Shown piece by piece: positions 8,005 to 15,418 of a stretch of DNA of 16,845 bases. How positions within the stretch are numbered: position 1 is the first letter of the stretch; the number at the start of each line of letters is the position of its first letter. The stretch lies in contig JBKPBQ010000608.1 of the NCBI GenBank assembly GCA_046726955.1, positions 1 through 16,845 on the forward strand, written 5' to 3'. A program made the translations under genes and the position numbers. This DNA is from CAVPGH01 sp046726955 (GTDB taxonomy: Bacteria; Acidobacteriota; Vicinamibacteria; Fen-336). Below the pieces are notes generated by a model. It was given only the letters and a program-made list of their open reading frames with translations. It did not search any database and was not told the DNA's origin.

Positions 8005-10323
8005 ATGGCCCTGACGCAATCGTCCACATCAGGAGCAGACGAGCTCCCGGTCCCGGGGGTCCGCCTGCGGCGGCGGCTGGTGCTCCTCACCGCGGCCGCG
8101 ATCCTCCCCCTCGCGGCCATGACCGGACTGGGGCTCGTCGCGCTGGCTCGGCAGGGGCGCGCCCAGGCGCAGCGCGTCGGCCTCGAGTTCGCGCGCTCCG
8201 TGGCCACTGCCGTGGACGCCGAGCTCGGCAGCTCGACCAGCGTGCTCGAGGCCCTGGCCACCGCCGCGACGCTCCAGCGGGGCGACCTCCCCGCCTTCCG
8301 GGAGCGCGCGCTCAAGGTGGTGGACTTGAGGCCGGCCTGGGCGGCCATCGTCCTCGCCGATCCCGACGGCACGCCGCTCGTGGACACCCGCTTCGCGCCG
8401 GGAAGTCCCCTGCCCCCGATTACCGACCGCGAGAGCTTCGACCGGGTGGTCGGCAGCCTCGCCCCCGTCGTGGGCAGCCTCGCCCCGGGCACGCACGATG
8501 ACTGGCTCTTCGCCGTCCGCGTACCCGTGGCGCGAGACGGGCAGCTCCGCCACGTCCTGACCGCCCTCGTCGAGCCGGAAGGCATCCGCGCGATCCTCGT
8601 GGGACAGCGCGTCCCCGACGACTGGGTGATCTCGATCGTGGACGCGCACGGGCGGCGGGTGGCCCGATCGCGCGCGCACGAGGTGAACATCGGGGGCCGC
8701 CTCTCCCCGAGCGTCGAGGCCGTCGTGGCGCAAGGCGGCGCCGAGGGGTTCGGCCTCGCCTATTCCCTCGAGGGCGAGCGCATCTTCGCGCCTTACAGCC
8801 GTCTCTCTCACAGCGGCTGGCTGGCCGTGCTCGGCATCCCCACCACGCTCGTCGACACCGCGATGTGGCGGTCGCTCGCCGCGTACGGGGGCGGGCTCCT
8901 GCTGTCTCTCACGATCGGCACGCTCGCGGCGCTGCGCGTGGCGCGGAGCATCAGCCGGCCCATCGCGGAGCTGCGGGCCGCCGGCGAGGCGCTCGGCCGC
9001 CACGAGGTGCCGGCGCCGCCCCAGACCCCGATTCAGGAGATCCGGGACGTGGGCGCGGCGCTCCACTCCGCGGCGGAGGCGCTGCGGCGCGCGGCGGCCG
9101 AGCGCGACAACCTGCTGCGCAAGGAGCGCGAAGCCCGCCAGGTCGCGGAGAGCGCCGACCGCGCGAAGGAGGAGTTCCTGGCCGTGCTCTCCCACGAGCT
9201 CCGCACGCCCCTCAACGCCGTCTACGGCTGGGCGCGGATGCTGCAGAGCGGAGAGGCGCACGGCGAGGGGATGCTCGAGCGGGCCACGGACGCGATCGTG
9301 CGCAACGCCGACGTCCAGGTGCAGCTCATCGACGACCTCCTGGACCTCTCCCGGATCACCACCGGCAAGATGCGCATCGACGTCCGCGCGGTGGACCTGG
9401 AGACGGTCGTGCAGGCGGCGCTCGATGCCGTCCGGCCCGCCGCCGAAGCCAAGGGCATCCGCGTGGTGAGCGACCTCGGGTCGGGCGTGGGGCCCGTCAC
9501 CGGCGACCCGGAGCGGCTGCAGCAGGTCGTGTGGAACGTGCTCATGAACGCGGTCAAGTTCACGCCGCGGGGCGGAAGGGTGGACGTGCGGCTGCGGCGC
9601 GCGGTCTCGCACGCGGACATCGTGGTGAGCGACACCGGCAAGGGGGTGTCGCCCGACCTCCTGCCCCACGTGTTCGAGCGCTTCCGGCAGGGCGACAGCT
9701 CGAGCACGCGCGCGCACGGCGGCCTCGGGCTGGGGCTCGCGCTCGTCAAGCATCTCGTCGAGCTGCACGGAGGCACCGTGCGCGCCGAGAGCGCGGGCGA
9801 GAACCGGGGCGCCACCTTCGTGGTGTCCCTGCCGGTGGCCGTCGCGGAGGTTCCGCTCTTCCCGCCGCCCCCCGTCGTCGCGGGCACCCTTCCCCCGGGC
9901 CCGCCGCGGGGCGGGGCGAGGCTCGACGGCCTCCGCGTCCTCACCGTCGACGACCACGCGGATGCGGGCGCTCTCGTGCAGGCGATCCTCGTCGGAGCCG
10001 GGGCCGAGGTCCAGACCTGCCTGGGGGCGACCGAAGCCCTGGACGTGCTGCGCCGCTGGCGGCCCGACGTCGTCGTCTCCGACATCGAGATGCCGGACGA
10101 GGACGGCTACGCGTTCATCGCGAAGGTCCGCGCGCTCGGCGCGGACGAGGGCGGCGCCACGCCCGCGATCGCGCTCACGGCTTACGGGCGGACACAGGAC
10201 CGCGTGCGCACGCTCAACGCCGGCTACAGCATGCACGTGCCCAAGCCCGTGGACCCGGGCGAGCTGACCGCCATCGTCGCCAGCGTCGCCGGACGGTCGC
10301 TGCGGCCGCCGGCGGCGTCCTGA
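8005..10323 (+). CDS. Membrane-bound hybrid histidine kinase (HAMP-HisKA-HATPase-REC)
   Basis: This encodes 772 residues. It has a transmembrane helix at about 26-48, a periplasmic sensor region of about 49-286 that looks like a double-Cache fold, and a second helix at about 290-312. HAMP (about 312-365) and a coiled-coil linker lead to HisKA with phospho-accepting H397 in SHELRTPLN. The HATPase domain has its N-box around N511/N515, D543-x-G in the G1 box and GLGLG (573-577). After a Pro-rich linker comes a C-terminal receiver with D649-D650, phospho-acceptor D693 in SDIEMPDEDGY, and K747. It should autophosphorylate and pass phosphate to its own receiver, then probably to a phosphotransfer protein encoded elsewhere, since no partner regulator is nearby. 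It lies 60 nt after the CHAD gene on the same strand; co-transcription is possible. No clear Shine-Dalgarno is seen. Confidence 0.93.
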   Translation: MALTQSSTSGADELPVPGVRLRRRLVLLTAAAILPLAAMTGLGLVALARQGRAQAQRVGLEFARSVATAVDAELGSSTSVLEALATAATLQRGDLPAFRERALKVVDLRPAWAAIVLADPDGTPLVDTRFAPGSPLPPITDRESFDRVVGSLAPVVGSLAPGTHDDWLFAVRVPVARDGQLRHVLTALVEPEGIRAILVGQRVPDDWVISIVDAHGRRVARSRAHEVNIGGRLSPSVEAVVAQGGAEGFGLAYSLEGERIFAPYSRLSHSGWLAVLGIPTTLVDTAMWRSLAAYGGGLLLSLTIGTLAALRVARSISRPIAELRAAGEALGRHEVPAPPQTPIQEIRDVGAALHSAAEALRRAAAERDNLLRKEREARQVAESADRAKEEFLAVLSHELRTPLNAVYGWARMLQSGEAHGEGMLERATDAIVRNADVQVQLIDDLLDLSRITTGKMRIDVRAVDLETVVQAALDAVRPAAEAKGIRVVSDLGSGVGPVTGDPERLQQVVWNVLMNAVKFTPRGGRVDVRLRRAVSHADIVVSDTGKGVSPDLLPHVFERFRQGDSSSTRAHGGLGLGLALVKHLVELHGGTVRAESAGENRGATFVVSLPVAVAEVPLFPPPPVVAGTLPPGPPRGGARLDGLRVLTVDDHADAGALVQAILVGAGAEVQTCLGATEALDVLRRWRPDVVVSDIEMPDEDGYAFIAKVRALGADEGGATPAIALTAYGRTQDRVRTLNAGYSMHVPKPVDPGELTAIVASVAGRSLRPPAAS
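8446..8487 (+). repeat. 21-bp in-frame tandem duplication in the kinase sensor domain
   Basis: Codons 148-154 and 155-161 both encode VVGSLAP, and the two 21-bp DNA copies differ only at third codon positions. The duplication lies within the periplasmic sensor region, just before a hydrophilic loop containing DDW. Confidence 0.75.
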
Positions 10324-10344
10324 TCGCGAAAAAAGCCGGCGCGG

Positions 10345-10372
10345 GCATGTCCCGATCGGCATGTCCCGATCG
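10345..10372. repeat. Two tandem 14-bp direct repeats upstream of the YCII gene
   Basis: GCATGTCCCGATCG occurs twice back to back, with no mismatches and no spacer. Each copy contains the palindrome CGATCG, so the pair also has dyad elements one helical turn and a half apart. It lies 67-94 nt upstream of the YCII ATG, in the 115-bp gap after the kinase gene, and could be a regulator site or the target of the neighbouring ECF sigma factor. Confidence 0.6.
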
Positions 10373-10438
10373 GCCCCGCCCATCCGTCATGGAGGCAGAG
10401 AGCACGAACGTTCTCGGAAAAAGACGACGGAGGATGCG

Positions 10439-10798
10439 ATGGGCGACTATCTGGTGATGTACGAGGGCGGCACCGGGGACTGGACGAAGCGATCCCCGAA
10501 GGAGATCCAGGCCGCCATGGAGGAGTGGGGCGCGTGGTTCAAGGAGCTGGAGAAGAAGGGCGTCCTGCGCAACCCGGGCTCGGCCCTGGCCCCGGGAGGC
10601 GCCGTGGTCACGCGCAACGGCAAGGGCTTCGTCACCGACACCACGATGGCGGAGGTGAAGGAGCTGATCGGCGGCTTCACGATCCTGCGCGCCGATTCGG
10701 TCGAGAAGGCGGCGGAGATCGCGCAGGGCTCGCCGTTCCTGCGCAACAACCCGAACGGGCGGATCCGCGTTCAGCCCGTCTTCGAGCCTCCTGCGTAG
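10439..10798 (+). CDS. YCII-domain (DGPF-type) protein
   Basis: This encodes 119 residues, a full-length single YCII-related domain: MGDYLVMYEGG at the start, FVTDTTMAEVKELIGGFTILRADSVEKAAEIA in the middle, and NPNGRIRVQPVFE at the end. These are small alpha/beta ferredoxin-like proteins of uncertain function, often encoded next to ECF sigma factors carrying a DUF6596 extension (the group called ECF42), as here. The usual DGPF motif is replaced by VTDTTM, so the name is by overall family only. GGAGG lies 5 nt before the ATG at 10439, which makes this start clear over the longer frame from 10361. Its last 122 bp overlap the 3' end of the convergent sigma factor gene. Confidence 0.88.
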   Translation: MGDYLVMYEGGTGDWTKRSPKEIQAAMEEWGAWFKELEKKGVLRNPGSALAPGGAVVTRNGKGFVTDTTMAEVKELIGGFTILRADSVEKAAEIAQGSPFLRNNPNGRIRVQPVFEPPA

Positions 10799-12080
10799 GC
10801 GTCCCGTGCCCGCTCCACCTCTGCGCGATGAGCTGGCGCTCGTGTCGGGTCCGGGCCGACGCGAGCGCCTCCTCGAGGTAGCGGCGCGAAGGCTCGTCCT
10901 TCCCCGCGCGGGCGTAGAGGTTGGCGAGGACCGCGGCCACGGCGTGGCTTCCCTCCAGGCGCTCCGAGCGCCGGATCGCCTCCACGACGGGAATCGCGGC
11001 TTCGGGCCCGTCGCGATAGGAGAGCGCGACCGCGCGGTTGAGCTCGGCGAGCGGCGACGGCGCGAGCTCCAGGAGCCGATCGTAGAGGCTGCAGATCGAG
11101 GCCCAGTCCGTCTCGGCGAAGTCGCGGGCGGCGCAGTGGCGGGCCGCGATCGCGGCCTCGAGGTGGTAGCGGCTGGCGACGACCGCCTCCATCCGGCTCG
11201 CGCCGACGAGGCACGCGTAGCCGCGGCCGATGAGCCCGCGATCCCAGCGCGTCCGGTCCTGCCGATCGAGGGGGACGACGTCGCCGTTGGCGTCGAGGCG
11301 CGAGTCCAGGCGCGCGGCCTGGAAGCACATGAGCGCGAGCAGGCCGAGGGTGTCGGAGCTGCAGAGCGACGGCTCGTCGGCCACGAGCTGCGTCAGCTCC
11401 ATGGCGGCGCGGCACAGCTCGCGGCGGATGGGCTCCTCGTCCGTCGAGAGGTGGCCCTCGTTGAAGAGCAGGTAGAGCGCCGCGTGCGTCGTCTCGAGCG
11501 CGGCCTGGCGCTCCTCGGGCCGGGGAAGCGCGAACTCGACGCCCTTGAGGCGCTGCCGGATCCGGACCATCCGCTTCTGGACCGTGGCCTCGGTGGCGAG
11601 CAGGGCGCGCGCGGTGGCGGGCACGCTGAGACCGCACAGCGTGCGGAGGATCAGCGTGAGCTGGCTCTCCGCGCTCAGCTCGGGATGGCAGCACATGAAG
11701 ATCATCCGGAGCTGGTCGTCGCGGATCACGTCCTCGCCGAAGGCTTCCCTCACGGTGGTGGTGAGCGTCCACTCGCCGTCCAGGTAGCGCGAGAGGTCGG
11801 CGGCGAACGTGCGCCGCGTCCGCTCGCGGCGGATGGCGTCGATCGCGCGGTGCCGGGCGGTCGTGAGCAGCCAGGCCACCGGGTTGTCGGGGATGCCCGA
11901 GCGTCCCCACGTCTCCAGCGCGGCCACGAACGAGGCCTGCACCACGTCCTCGGCGAGCTCCAGGTTGTGGGGCCCGAAGAGGCGCGTGAGGACCGAGATC
12001 AGCCGGCCCGACTCCCGGCGGAAGACGGCCTCGATCTCGGCTTCGATCGGCTCTCGAGGCGTGGTGACCCCCGAATCCAT
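10677..12080 (-). CDS. ECF sigma factor with DUF6596/TPR-like C-terminal extension (ECF42-type)
   Basis: This encodes 467 residues. Sigma region 2 is at about 20-90 (LAEDVVQASFVAALETW, NPVAWLLTTARHRAIDAIRRER). Region 4 is at about 130-185 (ESQLTLILRTLCGLSVPATARALLATEATVQKR). The DUF6596 domain follows at about 195-300 (ALYLLFNEGH, LGLLALMCFQAARLDSR, QDRTRWDRGLIGRGY), then TPR-like helices to about 420. This architecture and the adjacent YCII gene fit the ECF42 group, in which the extension, not an anti-sigma factor, is thought to control activity. The last 45 residues or so (Arg/Ser/Pro-rich) have no family character and are encoded antisense to the YCII gene, which suggests loss of the ancestral stop or a frameshift. 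I chose the ATG at 12080; an upstream in-frame ATG at 12146 would overlap the divergent peptidase start. Confidence 0.85.
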   Translation of the reverse strand: MDSGVTTPREPIEAEIEAVFRRESGRLISVLTRLFGPHNLELAEDVVQASFVAALETWGRSGIPDNPVAWLLTTARHRAIDAIRRERTRRTFAADLSRYLDGEWTLTTTVREAFGEDVIRDDQLRMIFMCCHPELSAESQLTLILRTLCGLSVPATARALLATEATVQKRMVRIRQRLKGVEFALPRPEERQAALETTHAALYLLFNEGHLSTDEEPIRRELCRAAMELTQLVADEPSLCSSDTLGLLALMCFQAARLDSRLDANGDVVPLDRQDRTRWDRGLIGRGYACLVGASRMEAVVASRYHLEAAIAARHCAARDFAETDWASICSLYDRLLELAPSPLAELNRAVALSYRDGPEAAIPVVEAIRRSERLEGSHAVAAVLANLYARAGKDEPSRRYLEEALASARTRHERQLIAQRWSGHGTPTQEARRRAERGSARSGCCAGTASPARSPPPSRPNRRAGS

Positions 12081-12130
12081 GCTAACCCGCCGAGCGTGAC
12101 CCCCGGCCGTCTCGGTCGCCTCCCTGGCGA

Positions 12131-12136
12131 TAGACT
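12131..12136 (+). promoter_or_regulatory. -10-like element placed for a leaderless peptidase mRNA
   Basis: TAGACT, preceded by GA, lies 8 nt before the peptidase ATG at 12145. A start site 7-8 nt after a TANNNT -10 would coincide with the ATG. No Shine-Dalgarno is visible in the intervening CCGGACC. The whole divergent gap to the sigma factor gene is only 64 bp. Confidence 0.35.
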
Positions 12137-12144
12137 TCCGGACC

Positions 12145-14934
12145 ATGACCCTGGTCCCTGCCCTCCTTCTCGCCCTTCAGGCCTCGGCGGCCACCGCCGC
12201 GGCCGACACCGTGGAGCCCGGCTCGGTGGAGGCGATCGCCGCCGCAACGACCGAGGCCCGCTTCCTCTCGCCCTGGGTGTCGTACCTGCCGGAGTCGGCG
12301 ACGGTCCCGTCGCCGCGCGACTTCTTCGGCCGGATCATGGGAGCCCCTGGCGAGCTCGTGGACACTGCGAAGACCCACGCCTACGCGCGGGCTCTCGCCG
12401 CCGCGTCGCCGCGCGTACGCGTCTTCCCCATCGGCCGCAGCGAGGAAGGCCGCGAGATCCTGATGCTGGCCGTGGCCGACGAGGAAGGCATCCGCGATCT
12501 CGAGCGCCTCAAGGAGGCGACGACGCGGCTCGCCGACCCTCGCCGGACGGATCCTGCCGCGGCCGAGGCCCTCGTCGCGACCGCGCGCCCCGTCTACTAC
12601 TTCAACGCCGCGCTCCACTCCGACGAGACGGGGTCCACGGAGTCCGTCCTCGAGCTCGCATACCGCCTCGCCGTCTCCGAGGAGCCGATGATCCGGCGCA
12701 TCCGCTCGGAGCTCGTCGTGCTCGTGAACCCGGTCTCGAACCCCGACGGCCGCGACAAGGTCGTGGAGTGGTTCTACCGCTTCCTGAAGGGAAAGACCGA
12801 CTACGCCGCGCTCCCCCGCCAGTCGCCGCCCTATTGGTCGAAGTACGCGTTCGTGGACATCAATCGCGACACCCACCAGCAGACGCACGAGACGACGAAG
12901 GCCGTGCACCGCATGTTCCACGAGTGGCACCCCACCGTCGTCCACGACCTCCACGAGGCGATCCCGCTCATGCTCACGTGGAACGGCACTGGTCCCTACA
13001 ACCCGCACCTGGATCCGATCACCCACGGAGAGTTCCTGGAGCTGAGCTTCCACGAGGTGCGGACGATGACGGCGCTCGGCATGCCGGGCGTGTGGACGTG
13101 GAAGTTCGGCGAGGCCTTCGGCCACCACTACCTCGACTCCGTGGCCATGAACCACAACGCGCTCGGCCGCGGGTACGAGACGTTCGGAAACGCCACCGCC
13201 GAGACGGTGCGCCGCGAGCTCGACGACGACGACGTCACGATGCAGTGGTACCGCCCCGCCCCCCCGCCGTCGCGTTCCTTCGCCTGGTCCGCGCGCGACA
13301 ACGTCAACTACAACGAGACCGGGGCGCTCGCCGCGCTCGACCACACGGCGCGCAACGCCAAGGAGTTCCTGCGCAGCTTCTACCGCAAGGGCTACAACTC
13401 CTGGAGGAAGGGCCTCGACGAGGCGCCGTACGGCTTCGTGATCCCCGCGGACCAGGGCGACCGCGCCCGCGTCGCGGACATGGTGCGGCTGCTGCTGGGC
13501 CAGAAGATCGAGGTGGGACGGGCGACCGCCTCCTTCGCGCTCACGGACGGCCGCTATCCCGCCGGCACATACGTGGTGAAGCTCGACCAGCCGTACCGCA
13601 ACTACGCGGTGGACCTGCTGACACCGCAGTACTTTCCGAAGGACGGCGGCCAGCCCTACGACGACATCTCGTGGGAGCTGCCCGCGCACTACCGCCTGGA
13701 GGCGAAGCCGACGAGCGATCCTTCGGTCCGCGGCGTCGCGGTCGCGCCGCTCGCCGAGCGGCCCGACGTGAAGGGCTCGATCAGCGGAGCCGGACCGGTC
13801 TACGTCCTGAAGGACACCGGCCAGGAAGCACTCCTCGCCGCGCGCTATCGGCTGGAGCGGTTCGACGTGCGGGTGGCGGAGAAGCCATTCAGGGCCGGCG
13901 CGACGGAATACCCCGCGGGGAGCTGGACCCTGGCGGCGCAGGACGGGTTGGAATCCGCTCTGAGGGAGACCGCGAACGAGCTGGGGCTGGACATTGCCTC
14001 CCGAGCCGCGGCACCTGACGTGCCCACGCACACCACACCGGTGCCGCGGCTCGGTGTGTGGGTCCCCTGGGCCGACACCGATTCCATCGGCTGGGTGCGG
14101 TACTCGCTCGACCAGAGGAAGATTCCATACACGTACATCCGCGACGAGGACGTTCGAGCGGGAAAGCTGCGCGAGATCGACGTGCTGCTCTACGGGCACG
14201 TCGACCTCGAGCTGGCCGAGCAGATCCAGGGGCTGCCCCGGGCGTGGGGCCCGATGCCCTACAAGAAGACGACGGCGACCCCCAGCCACGGCACGCCCGC
14301 CGAGTCGGACGACATCACGGGCGGCATCGGCTACGACGGGCTCGCCCAGCTCGACACGTTCGTGCGCAACGGCGGCCTGCTCGTGACGCTCGGCAGCGGA
14401 TCGATGCTCCCGCTCGAAGGAGGGATCGTGCGGGGCGTGCGGCGCGCGGCGGGAGGCGTGCCGCGGAGCGAAGACGGAGACGGCGGCTCGTCGGCCTCCG
14501 CGTCCTCGCGCGGAGCGACCCGCACGCCCGGAGCCCACGTGCGGGTCCGCTTCGCGCGCCCCGATCACCCGCTCGCCTACGGGTATCCCGAGCGGCTGCA
14601 CGTCTTCCGGCAGAACTTTCCTCTCTACGACGCTCCGCGCGCGTGGCTGCGCATGGCGTATTGCACGTCGTGCCTCGACGGCCCGGAGGACAGGAGCGGC
14701 GTCGTCATGGAGTGGGGCGCCGGGGACGGAGCCCCGTTCGTGGTGAGCGGTCAGGCCTGGGGCGAGAGCAACCTCGTGGGCCGGCCGGCGATCCTGGACC
14801 TGCCCGCGGGACGAGGGCACGTCGTCGCCTTCAACTTCAACCCTCTACACCGCGATCTGAACCGGGGCGATCACCGGCTCGTGTGGAACGCGATCCTGAA
14901 CTGGCAGGCGATCGTCGCGCCCGCCGTGCGGTGA
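12145..14934 (+). CDS. Secreted M14-family zinc carboxypeptidase-like protein
   Basis: This encodes 929 residues. A short signal peptide is seen (TLVPALLLALQASAATAAA). The N-terminal catalytic domain (about 60-430) has the M14 zinc motif H158-S-D-E161 and a third ligand in the HDLHE stretch (H267 or, more likely, H270). NPDGR and DINRDTHQQT precede that histidine, as in M14 enzymes. A C-terminal region from about 635 (PRLGVWVPW..., DVLLYGHVDLE, FVRNGGLLVTLGSGS) resembles the glutamine-amidotransferase-like domain found in several large M14 proteins. A Gly/Ser/Arg-rich insert lies at about 768-795. The likely role is extracellular or periplasmic peptide digestion. The catalytic Glu could not be placed with certainty by eye. 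The gene is divergent from the sigma factor gene and convergent with the mini-protein, 38 bp away. Confidence 0.88.
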   Translation: MTLVPALLLALQASAATAAADTVEPGSVEAIAAATTEARFLSPWVSYLPESATVPSPRDFFGRIMGAPGELVDTAKTHAYARALAAASPRVRVFPIGRSEEGREILMLAVADEEGIRDLERLKEATTRLADPRRTDPAAAEALVATARPVYYFNAALHSDETGSTESVLELAYRLAVSEEPMIRRIRSELVVLVNPVSNPDGRDKVVEWFYRFLKGKTDYAALPRQSPPYWSKYAFVDINRDTHQQTHETTKAVHRMFHEWHPTVVHDLHEAIPLMLTWNGTGPYNPHLDPITHGEFLELSFHEVRTMTALGMPGVWTWKFGEAFGHHYLDSVAMNHNALGRGYETFGNATAETVRRELDDDDVTMQWYRPAPPPSRSFAWSARDNVNYNETGALAALDHTARNAKEFLRSFYRKGYNSWRKGLDEAPYGFVIPADQGDRARVADMVRLLLGQKIEVGRATASFALTDGRYPAGTYVVKLDQPYRNYAVDLLTPQYFPKDGGQPYDDISWELPAHYRLEAKPTSDPSVRGVAVAPLAERPDVKGSISGAGPVYVLKDTGQEALLAARYRLERFDVRVAEKPFRAGATEYPAGSWTLAAQDGLESALRETANELGLDIASRAAAPDVPTHTTPVPRLGVWVPWADTDSIGWVRYSLDQRKIPYTYIRDEDVRAGKLREIDVLLYGHVDLELAEQIQGLPRAWGPMPYKKTTATPSHGTPAESDDITGGIGYDGLAQLDTFVRNGGLLVTLGSGSMLPLEGGIVRGVRRAAGGVPRSEDGDGGSSASASSRGATRTPGAHVRVRFARPDHPLAYGYPERLHVFRQNFPLYDAPRAWLRMAYCTSCLDGPEDRSGVVMEWGAGDGAPFVVSGQAWGESNLVGRPAILDLPAGRGHVVAFNFNPLHRDLNRGDHRLVWNAILNWQAIVAPAVR

Positions 14935-14972
14935 CGGCGGCCGAACGGCTCGCTGCGAAACCGACGCGGGCC

Positions 14973-15170
14973 CTACGCTGCGGGCCGGCGGCGCCGCTCG
15001 GAGAGGAGCAAGGCTCCGCCGACGAGGAGCGCCAAGGCGGCTCCCGACGCCCTGGGGTCGAACTCCGGCGCGTGCGCGCACGACCGTCTCCTTCTCTCCT
15101 GCGCCACGGCGGGGTTGACCGAGGCGACGGCGAGCACCAGAGGAAGCACCCACAACAGTCTCTTGATCAT
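14973..15170 (-). CDS. 65-residue signal peptide plus PEP-CTERM-like anchor mini-protein
   Basis: MIKRLLWVLPLVLAVASVNPAVA is a clear signal peptide with cleavage after residue 23. The remaining 42 residues are a short basic/Cys segment (QERRRRSCAH), then a tripartite C-terminal anchor: A34-P-E-F-D-P, a hydrophobic helix at about 41-56 (SGAALALLVGGALLL), and a terminal RRRR cluster (59-62). This layout is that of exosortase/PEP-CTERM-type sorting signals, and the motif resembles a VPExDP variant. There is almost no cargo between the two signals. A sigma-54 promoter lies about 46 nt upstream of the ATG at 15170, which supports expression. The in-frame start further upstream at 15296 is not used in this model because it lies before that promoter. 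Family assignment is by pattern, not by a profile search. Confidence 0.7.
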   Translation of the reverse strand: MIKRLLWVLPLVLAVASVNPAVAQERRRRSCAHAPEFDPRASGAALALLVGGALLLSERRRRPAA

Positions 15171-15215
15171 GTGATTACTCGCTGAAAGGCCTGTGTTGGC
15201 CGCGACTGCGGCAAG

Positions 15216-15231
15216 TGCAAGGGTTTTGCCA
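15216..15231 (-). promoter_or_regulatory. Sigma-54 promoter for the PEP-CTERM-like mini-protein
   Basis: On the minus strand TGGCAAAACCCTTGCA matches TGGCA-N6-TTGCA with the invariant GG and GC exactly 10 nt apart. Transcription would start near 15205, giving a leader of about 35 nt to the ATG at 15170. PEP-CTERM genes in other bacteria are known to be under sigma-54/PrsK-PrsR control, which fits. Confidence 0.65.
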
Positions 15232-15298
15232 TTGTCGATGGCTCCGGCGCGCGGCGACCGGGCGCCAGCTCCGTGTGCCGAATTCCGAGGAGCCACTG

Positions 15299-15325
15299 CT
15301 GGTTGAGCAACGGTGGCTCAACTGG
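15299..15325. repeat. Inverted repeat between hdeD and the mini-protein
   Basis: GTTGAGC (15302-15308) and GCTCAAC (15316-15322) are perfect arms around a 7-nt loop, and three more pairs (two of them G-T) extend the stem to 10 bp. It lies about 95 bp upstream of the predicted mini-protein transcription start, where a sigma-54 activator could bind. It is also downstream of hdeD, so it could be a terminator. Confidence 0.4.
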
Positions 15326-15350
15326 GGCCTTTTGCCTCGTTGGTGCCGAA

Positions 15351-15378
15351 CGTACAAAGAAGGAAACGACGTTGTACG
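15351..15378. repeat. Second inverted repeat downstream of hdeD
   Basis: CGTACAA (15351-15357) and TTGTACG (15372-15378) are perfect 7-bp arms around a 14-nt spacer, about 40 nt after the hdeD stop. There is no T-run on the minus strand after it. It could be a weak terminator or a regulator site. The rest of the gap from 15171 to 15418 holds no gene that I can see. Confidence 0.35.
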
Positions 15379-15418
15379 GGGCTCGTGTAAGCCCTGGAAG
15401 ATGCCGAGCGGCAGCTGC

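Noticed and set aside
8029..10383. A 784-codon minus-strand frame opposite the hybrid kinase
   Set aside because: The kinase frame has every expected motif; the antisense frame is His/Arg/Gly-rich shadow sequence.
10405..10416. CGAACGTTC as a LexA (SOS) box upstream of the YCII gene
   Set aside because: The half-sites are fused with no spacer, whereas known LexA boxes of this type need about 4 nt between them.
10806..14018. A 1070-codon plus-strand frame across the sigma factor and peptidase genes
   Set aside because: It is antisense to the sigma factor gene and out of frame with the peptidase, with Arg/Gly/Pro-rich translation and no domain; typical of high-GC DNA lacking stop codons.
12082..14820. 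A 912-codon minus-strand frame opposite the peptidase
   Set aside because: It mirrors the codon structure of the M14 gene, which has clear zinc motifs and a signal peptide; the antisense product has no recognisable feature.
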